NCBI GenBank assembly: GCA_035353175.1
Contig: DAOPZC010000109.1
Span: 1 to 10,211, forward strand
Direction of reading: 5' to 3'
DNA: 10,211 nt
DNA from: DAOPZC01 sp035353175
GTDB taxonomy: Bacteria; Verrucomicrobiota; Kiritimatiellia; RFP12; UBA1067
The stretch's first letter is position 1; the number at the start of each line of letters is the position of its first letter. Positions 5,284 through 10,211 of this stretch are shown here, in pieces. Made by a program: the position numbers and the translations under genes. The notes under the pieces were generated by a model. That model saw only the letters and a list, made by a program, of their open reading frames with translations, was not told the origin of the DNA and did not search any database.

Positions 5284-7206
5284 TTATTGAATCATCTCGA
5301 ACAACGCCGTGTCAGGCGTGCCGAACGTATACGTGAACCGCCGTTCCGTCACGGGTATCATGCGGCCCGTATACAACTCTTTCACTTCCTGGCACGCAAT
5401 CGGCAACGTGATCGTCTTTTCTCCGCCCCGCGCCATGTGGATCGCCACCAGTTTTTCATTCGCATAGACCGGCACCGCGTCCTCGCAATAAACAGTCACC
5501 CCCGCCGCAACCGCCGCCCGACGCAAAGCCTGCGGTGTCAGCGCGTCGTAGGCGCCCGCATGCACGGCCGTCCAGCCCTCGCGCTTGACCGTGTTGACGC
5601 CCTTTGTCTTGAACGCCGTGCCGGTCAGCTTCTGAACCCGCCCCGCATCCAGCGTCTTCCCGTCGCTGATCCCCGGCGCGTAGGCGAAGACAGCCGTGCG
5701 ATTGTTGTTGAACACGTGTTTCTCAAGGATTGCGGCTTTCTCTGGCGTGACTTCAAAAAGCCCGGGGAACACGAACATCTTGTACTGCGCCAGGTCGGCA
5801 CGCGCCAGATCGTTGAACGAGAACACCTCGAACGGCGCACCCAGACGGTTCAGCTTGTTGCGGGTCGCCTGATAGATATTCCCAACCAGCGGGTTTTGGT
5901 CGTTGACCAGGCGCGCACTCTGCGGATCCACCACCAGCGCCACCTCGGCGCGGCTTTCGAGCGGCATCGCCGCATACTTATTCCACAGCTTCTTGCTTTG
6001 CCCGACAAGCCTCATGGTCTCGGGCGTCTTGAAAACGCCGCCCCACATGTCGAAGCACCACAGCGACGTCTGGTTCACAATCGCCAGCGCGAACTCGCGC
6101 TTCAACCCCGCGTCGGTCTCCGACTGGTCCTTCCACGGGACCATCCATCCGATCGACACGTATTCGTCCAAGTTACAGTTATACGTGGGCGTACGGTGGT
6201 CGATCTCGTGCAGAAAGCCCTTGCCGTTCAGCCGGCGCGTGCCGTTCGGCACCATGAAGCCGCTGCCGCCGCCCATCGGCCGGTCGCCGTAGGTGCCGGG
6301 GCTGATGAAGAAGTCGATGTCCGGGGAAACGTAGAGCCGCTCGTACTCCAGGTGGCCTGCCCACACCATTCGCGAGCCGGTCAGTTCCAGGATGTAGCCG
6401 AAAAACATGCCGATTTTCCGCTGCCGCGGGATGAGCGAACGCGTCTTAGCCGCGAATCCGAGCACCGTTTCGGAAACCGTGTCACCCGTGAACTGCGCGT
6501 AGTCGATCACGTCCCGCTCCGTCGCGGGATCGCGGATCAGATTTTCGAACGCCGCGCGATCGATCCGATCCAGCGCGGGCACCGGCACCTCCGCTTTGTC
6601 ATGCCGCTGAAGCCATGTCTTCCACGCCTGCGTTTTCGTCCGCCCCGCCACGCCGCGGCTGTAGTCCATCCATTCGTCGGTCTGGCCGCACGCCAGCAGG
6701 TAGGCCTTCACGCGGTCGCCGTAGCGCGCTTCCATGTGGCGGACCACCGCCTCCAGATAATCGCCGGTGGCCTTGCGCCACGCCGGATTGGCGCAGGCGC
6801 AGCTCAGCATGGTGAAGCTCTCGCACTCCGCGCTGTGGCCCTGTAGCGAGAGCTGGCGCTGAAGCCAAACCGGCGTGTTGAGGTCGACCATGCAGATGAA
6901 CTCCGCGTTGCTGTTCACGGCCAACACATCGTCGTACTGTTTGTCCAGCGAGCCGAAGTCGTACTTGCCGAACCAGCGCCACACGGGCGGATATTTGCAA
7001 TAGGGTTTGCCCAGCGAATTGTCGCTGTTAGCCGCGAAAATGCAGACCGTGTCGACGCCCGCGTCCCGAAACTGGGCCATCGCCCCAAACTCCGGCCAGA
7101 ACGACCGGTACGAAAACGCGAGCGGAGCCGGCCCCTCTGCGGCCCGAGCGCAGCAGGCAACCACATTCAGGATGACTCCCAAAAAAATCAGCGTTCTTTT
7201 AACCAT
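5284..7206 (-). CDS. Exported GH42-like clan GH-A protein with C-terminal GATase-like domain
   Basis: A 640-residue protein from ATG 7206. An earlier in-frame start at 7272 would add 22 charged residues before the evident signal peptide (MVKRTLIFLGVILNVVACCA, then RAA), so the shorter start is preferred. Its GAGGG (7217-7221) is 10 nt away, rather far. The N-terminal half reads as a TIM barrel, with candidate acid/base E178 in CGQTDEW and candidate nucleophile E334 in GFLHEIDHRT; their spacing (156) resembles GH42 beta-galactosidases. Residues about 420-520 (EVALVVDPQS, then YKMFVFPGLFEVTPEK) look like the class I GATase-like trimerisation domain of GH42, followed by a small beta-domain. The normal NE before the acid/base is DE, so a precise family is uncertain. 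Role inferred: exported exo- or oligo-galactoside-type hydrolase. It could also be an uncharacterised clan-A family. Confidence 0.68.
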   Translation of the reverse strand: MVKRTLIFLGVILNVVACCARAAEGPAPLAFSYRSFWPEFGAMAQFRDAGVDTVCIFAANSDNSLGKPYCKYPPVWRWFGKYDFGSLDKQYDDVLAVNSNAEFICMVDLNTPVWLQRQLSLQGHSAECESFTMLSCACANPAWRKATGDYLEAVVRHMEARYGDRVKAYLLACGQTDEWMDYSRGVAGRTKTQAWKTWLQRHDKAEVPVPALDRIDRAAFENLIRDPATERDVIDYAQFTGDTVSETVLGFAAKTRSLIPRQRKIGMFFGYILELTGSRMVWAGHLEYERLYVSPDIDFFISPGTYGDRPMGGGSGFMVPNGTRRLNGKGFLHEIDHRTPTYNCNLDEYVSIGWMVPWKDQSETDAGLKREFALAIVNQTSLWCFDMWGGVFKTPETMRLVGQSKKLWNKYAAMPLESRAEVALVVDPQSARLVNDQNPLVGNIYQATRNKLNRLGAPFEVFSFNDLARADLAQYKMFVFPGLFEVTPEKAAILEKHVFNNNRTAVFAYAPGISDGKTLDAGRVQKLTGTAFKTKGVNTVKREGWTAVHAGAYDALTPQALRRAAVAAGVTVYCEDAVPVYANEKLVAIHMARGGEKTITLPIACQEVKELYTGRMIPVTERRFTYTFGTPDTALFEMIQ

Positions 7207-7386
7207 CGTCTCACGGCCCTCGCTAGAATTTGAAAGCGGTTCCACTTTACGTTGAACCGCGGTTTTCAGCAATCTTCATTATGCGAACTCGGCACTCGAT
7301 TTTCCGAACTCATCGGTCTGTCCAGACAGCGTCCCCTGCAACCGCCGCGACTGTGGCGGCCCGAGCGATCCATCCCCATAACGCAC
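7207..7386 (-). other. Structured 180-bp intergenic leader before the GH42-like gene
   Basis: No gene is seen here. The gap holds a 5-bp stem CCGCC/GGCGG (7342-7346 with 7355-7359) shortly after the upstream stop, a repeated GAGTTCG motif on the minus strand, a perfect 10-bp palindrome AACCGCGGTT (7255-7264) and, close to the start codon, an inverted repeat listed separately. It could host a secondary promoter. I find no convincing sigma-70 box pair and no T-run terminator. Confidence 0.4.
7236..7260 (-). other. 5' leader inverted repeat GCGGTTC/GAACCGC
   Basis: Perfect 7-bp arms at 7236-7242 and 7254-7260 with an 11-nt spacer, ending 30 nt upstream of the GH42-like start codon. The second arm overlaps the AACCGCGGTT palindrome at 7255-7264. 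It could be an mRNA hairpin or a protein-binding site. Confidence 0.45.
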
Positions 7387-10104
7387 CTAAAACACATTGC
7401 ACTTAAAATGTCCGAGCCACTGCGACAGTGTCGGTTCCCACGCGCCTTCCTTCATCAAAACGAGCCGTTTTTTGTTCATGACCGCATCGGACGAATCCGG
7501 GTTCGCCATGCCGAAGAGAACAGCGAAGTCCGCATCGCCCTCGATTTCCGCCGCAATCTGCGCCCCGTCTGCGCCCAAGGCCAGCACGCCCACGGCGTCG
7601 GGTCTGACCTGCCACTCCGACGAACGGCTGCGAATGTAACGGAGCGCCTGCCGCGTCACCGCGGCATCGGCCGCGCCCTGCGAACGGGCCTCCAGAACAA
7701 AAGCATGGACGGCCTGTCCGTTCAGCCACTGAACCCATGATTCGGCCTTTTCATTCTTCGTCCTCAAAATAAGGACCGCCGGTGCCGGCTGCTGCGTCCC
7801 CGGCAGCAGATGCGGGACCACCGGCGGAACTCCGCCATTGAACTGTTTTGGCGATTTCGCAGATTCGGCCCGCTTCAATGCCTTTTCTTTCTTCTCCCGT
7901 TTCGCAACGACCTTCACTGGCTCGAACTTCACCAAACTTTTATCAAGGATCACCGCGGGCGCGTCATACACCGGAACGTCCCTGAATGTGACCGTCTCGC
8001 CCTCGCGAGTCATCTGCTCCGGCGGGATCGCATAAACGACACCTGTGATCAAATCCAGCCAAACCGGCTCTTTGAAGCGCCCGCCCTTGATGACAACATT
8101 CACCCTCTCGATCGCATCCCCGTTCCCCGGAATTTCCGCGCCGTTCCACAGCGCGATCACATCCAAACCGGTCCGCTTGTCGCGGAACGCGAATCGGGAC
8201 AGCGCTTTCTCCGTTTCGGTCACCGTCATGTCATAGTCGGAAATCCGTGTCAACGCGCCGTTGAAAACGCTCACCACGTTCTGCACCGCGTAGTAGGCGG
8301 TCTTGACCTTGATGACCGAATTGTCGGGATTTGTTTTCAGCAGGCCGTAGCGCGAGATGAAGTCCTTGCTGTAACTCAGATCCGAAATGCAGAAGACCGA
8401 AGAATCGACGCCGTAGCCGAAGTCGCAAAGCATCCGCCGCGCGTTCCATTTCGCGTGCGAGTACTCGGTCCAGTCGATGCCCGAAAGCGCGTACTGCACT
8501 TCTTCGGACGCGCACCCGGCCTCGCCCTGCCAGGGCCGGATCTTGGGCGCGACCGCCGCCAGCATCGCAGTGAATCCGGCCATCGCGCCGTTTAGGCGGT
8601 CAGGGTTGCCGCTGTAGCCGTGGTAGATCGCCCAATCGAAGAGGTCGAGCTTGCCTTGCTGCCGGATGTTCACCAGCATGTTGCTGATCATCCCGGTGTT
8701 CAGCCCGGCCAGCACGAACGCGCCGATTTTGGCCTCGGGATCGATCCGCTTGATGATCGCCGCCGTGCGCACATTGTTCGCGACGATCAGCTCGGGCGTA
8801 TTCTCTTTGCGGAGGTTCGGCTCATTGTACATCATCCACTCTTTCACGCCTTTTGCGGAATAGCGGCGGGCCATCGCTTCGACCCACCGGTCCCAGGCCG
8901 CCAACGTCTCGTCTCCCGCAGGGAGCAGCCCGCCCGGTCCGGTCGCTCCGCCCGGCGCGTACAAGAGGTTATTGTAGGAGGTTTCGAGGCACACCCGCAG
9001 CCCCAGTCCGTGCGCGTCGTCGACGATGTGGTCGAGCCAGGCGAAATCGTACTCGCCCTTCTTCTTCTCGGTCCGATTCCACCCCCCTTGCAGACGGATG
9101 CGCCGGATGCCGAGCGGCACCAGATAACCCCGGTAGGCATCCCAGTCCGCCAAGTCACGGTCGAGCGTCTCGCAGCCCAGCGACCACATGGACGTGTCGA
9201 TCTCCGGCACGCTTTTCGGGATCAGCGTGCCGAGCTTCGGCATCCCGGGCGTGAGCGCCGACTGCACACGCGTCTGCGTCTGGTCCAGCAGCGGAACCGC
9301 CGGCGGCGTTTTCGGCTTCATGTCGGAAAAAAATCGCGACGGCCGCAGGAACTGCTCGGGGTGCAACACTTCGGGCGACAGCCGCACCTCGTCCAACCAG
9401 CCGTCCAGCCCGCGCCCCATGACCATGTCGCCGCCATCGTACACCAGCGGGCCGCGCGCGGCCCCTTTGCCCCGCAGCTGATAGTCCACGTAGAGCCCGA
9501 CCTGCAGCGTCTCCCGGTCGAACGTCAGCGCCACATGGTGCCACCGGCCGTCGTGGAGGGCACCCGCGGCACCGAAACACTGATTGAATCCATCGCCCCC
9601 GTTGACGGTGCCGGGCTGCGTGTCGAGCCGCACGCCCAGCGTGCCGGACGGCGTCACGGAGAGCGACCAGCTCGCGCCGCTCTGTCCGTTGCGCCGCTTG
9701 CTCGCCACCAGCGCGTGGCGCGGCGTCAGCCGCGCCACGTTCACAAACGCCTCGACCGTCAGGCTCGCCGGCTGCAGCGCCGGATCCATACCCGACACCA
9801 CGACTTCGCCACCCACGGGCACCCCACCGCCCGTCACTTCCGGAGCGCTGAAGCGCAGCGAACCGGCATTCGCGAACGCCGTCGGCCGGCCGCCAGCGCC
9901 GTCCCACAGCTCCTTGAACGATACTGCGCTGTCGATGACAGGCAGCCCCCCTCTTTCAAATACGCCCGCCTTGCCTGACGGCGAAAGCGTTTCCGCCCTG
10001 ATCTCCTCAAAACGCCAGTGCAGGGACGGTTCCGCGCAGACCGCGGCCGCGACCCCCAACGCACAAAACGTGAAAAGAATACCCCCACTACTGCACCGCT
10101 TCAT
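7387..10104 (-). CDS. Exported LamG + clan GH-A (GH39-like) hydrolase with esterase-like pseudo-domain
   Basis: A 905-residue protein from ATG 10104, which follows GGTGGAG (10111-10117) at 6 nt; the earlier in-frame start at 10134 would put ten residues before the signal peptide. The signal peptide is MKRCSSGGILFTFCALGVAA with cleavage near residue 24. Residues about 25-255 form a LamG/concanavalin-like jelly roll, with DGRWHHVALTFD (185-196) and GWLDEVRLS (235-243). Residues about 300-590 form a clan-A barrel: IRRIRLQGGW (333-342), candidate acid/base E428 in YNEPN and candidate nucleophile E528 in WQGEAG. A beta-domain follows to about 733, then a Lys/Glu-rich linker (735-754), then an alpha/beta-hydrolase-like domain (about 775-905) that lacks its catalytic residues. 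It is the first gene of the visible operon. Substrate unknown; GH39 is the closest family I recognise, with moderate certainty. Confidence 0.7.
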   Translation of the reverse strand: MKRCSSGGILFTFCALGVAAAVCAEPSLHWRFEEIRAETLSPSGKAGVFERGGLPVIDSAVSFKELWDGAGGRPTAFANAGSLRFSAPEVTGGGVPVGGEVVVSGMDPALQPASLTVEAFVNVARLTPRHALVASKRRNGQSGASWSLSVTPSGTLGVRLDTQPGTVNGGDGFNQCFGAAGALHDGRWHHVALTFDRETLQVGLYVDYQLRGKGAARGPLVYDGGDMVMGRGLDGWLDEVRLSPEVLHPEQFLRPSRFFSDMKPKTPPAVPLLDQTQTRVQSALTPGMPKLGTLIPKSVPEIDTSMWSLGCETLDRDLADWDAYRGYLVPLGIRRIRLQGGWNRTEKKKGEYDFAWLDHIVDDAHGLGLRVCLETSYNNLLYAPGGATGPGGLLPAGDETLAAWDRWVEAMARRYSAKGVKEWMMYNEPNLRKENTPELIVANNVRTAAIIKRIDPEAKIGAFVLAGLNTGMISNMLVNIRQQGKLDLFDWAIYHGYSGNPDRLNGAMAGFTAMLAAVAPKIRPWQGEAGCASEEVQYALSGIDWTEYSHAKWNARRMLCDFGYGVDSSVFCISDLSYSKDFISRYGLLKTNPDNSVIKVKTAYYAVQNVVSVFNGALTRISDYDMTVTETEKALSRFAFRDKRTGLDVIALWNGAEIPGNGDAIERVNVVIKGGRFKEPVWLDLITGVVYAIPPEQMTREGETVTFRDVPVYDAPAVILDKSLVKFEPVKVVAKREKKEKALKRAESAKSPKQFNGGVPPVVPHLLPGTQQPAPAVLILRTKNEKAESWVQWLNGQAVHAFVLEARSQGAADAAVTRQALRYIRSRSSEWQVRPDAVGVLALGADGAQIAAEIEGDADFAVLFGMANPDSSDAVMNKKRLVLMKEGAWEPTLSQWLGHFKCNVF
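7390..7782 (-). other. Domain: degenerate alpha/beta-hydrolase (acetyl-esterase-like) module
   Basis: The C-terminal ~130 residues of the 905-residue hydrolase follow the layout of small carbohydrate esterases. They show a first strand (PAVLILR), SWVQWLNGQAVHAFVLEAR, then QALRYIRSRSSEWQVRPDAVGV, corresponding to the usual helix and D-x-x-x-I-G-I strand before the nucleophile elbow. The elbow reads LALGADGAQIA (841-851), where G-x-S-x-G is expected; no serine is present. The oxyanion Gly-rich loop (P-G-G-G-Y type) is replaced by RTKNEKAE, and no D...H pair is evident near the shortened C-terminus. It is therefore probably structural or sugar-binding, or simply decaying. Confidence 0.6.
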
Positions 10105-10211
10105 GATTAACTCCACCGTATCGCCAATATCCAAAGAGCCAACGGCATCGGCGCTTTTAGAGCAATTTAATTAAATATGTAGCCAATTGGCGCCGATTAT
10201 GCCATACTGTT
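10105..10211 (-). promoter_or_regulatory. AT-rich operon leader with nested palindromes (candidate promoter/operator)
   Basis: Upstream of the first hydrolase gene there is an 8-bp perfect inverted repeat, ATCGGCGC (10147-10154) and GCGCCGAT (10190-10197), with a 35-bp spacer. The spacer contains a 12-bp perfect palindrome ATTTAATTAAAT (10165-10176), and CCAATTGG (10183-10190) adjoins the right arm. The AT-rich spacer inside GC-rich DNA is where a promoter would be expected. TTGGCT (10181-10186, minus strand) is a possible -35, but no convincing -10 stands at the proper distance, so no exact start site is called. Confidence 0.4.

Noticed and set aside
5047..6846. Long plus-strand open frame of about 600 codons antisense to the GH50-like and GH42-like genes
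   Set aside because: It lies opposite genes with clear signal peptides and catalytic motifs, its translation is rich in Arg, His and Pro without domain motifs, and it spans two separate genes. This is the usual mirror frame of GC-rich coding DNA.
8620..9978. Plus-strand open frame of about 450 codons antisense to the LamG-GH gene
   Set aside because: Same reasoning: low-complexity Arg/His/Pro-rich translation with no recognisable fold, opposite a well-supported gene.

Overview
This window is a single-strand gene cluster, read entirely on the minus strand, for breaking down and oxidising a complex carbohydrate. In transcription order (high to low coordinates) it holds three exported glycoside hydrolase-type proteins, a short-chain dehydrogenase/reductase, a small inserted element carrying a decayed GxxExxY gene, an MFS sugar-acid-type transporter, and the N-terminal two thirds of an enolase-superfamily sugar-acid dehydratase that runs off the left edge. 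The base composition is GC-rich (about 60% by eye). There are secreted clan GH-A enzymes with LamG-type domains, and no SusC/SusD pair. This looks most like a bacterium of the PVC group (Kiritimatiellota, Lentisphaerae, Verrucomicrobia or Planctomycetes type). That is inference: there is no marker gene here.

Layout. The right edge (10105-10211) is an AT-rich leader with palindromes, the most likely promoter and operator region. 7387-10104 is a 905-residue LamG plus clan-A hydrolase with an unexpected C-terminal domain that looks like an alpha/beta-hydrolase esterase stripped of its catalytic residues. 7207-7386 is a structured leader. 5284-7206 is a GH42-like clan-A protein with a C-terminal GATase-like domain. 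5214-5283 holds a strong hairpin just before the next ribosome binding site. 3123-5213 is a GH50 (beta-agarase family)-like enzyme. 3056-3122 holds another hairpin. 2276-3055 is the SDR. 1979-2268 is a roughly 290-bp element with 32/33-nt imperfect inverted terminal repeats and an internally shortened GxxExxY reading frame. 703-1956 is the MFS transporter, and 1-659 the partial dehydratase.

How the genes could work together (inference): the three exported enzymes release sugars, probably galactose- or anhydrogalactose-type given the GH50 and GH42-like members. The MFS protein imports a sugar or sugar acid, the SDR oxidises it, and the enolase-superfamily enzyme dehydrates the aldonate to a 2-keto-3-deoxy acid (a non-phosphorylative, DeLey-Doudoroff-like route). 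No regulator, sulfatase, kinase or aldolase is visible here. The points most worth a second look are the inverted-repeat GxxExxY element lodged inside the operon, and the catalytically dead esterase-like tail on the 905-residue hydrolase.
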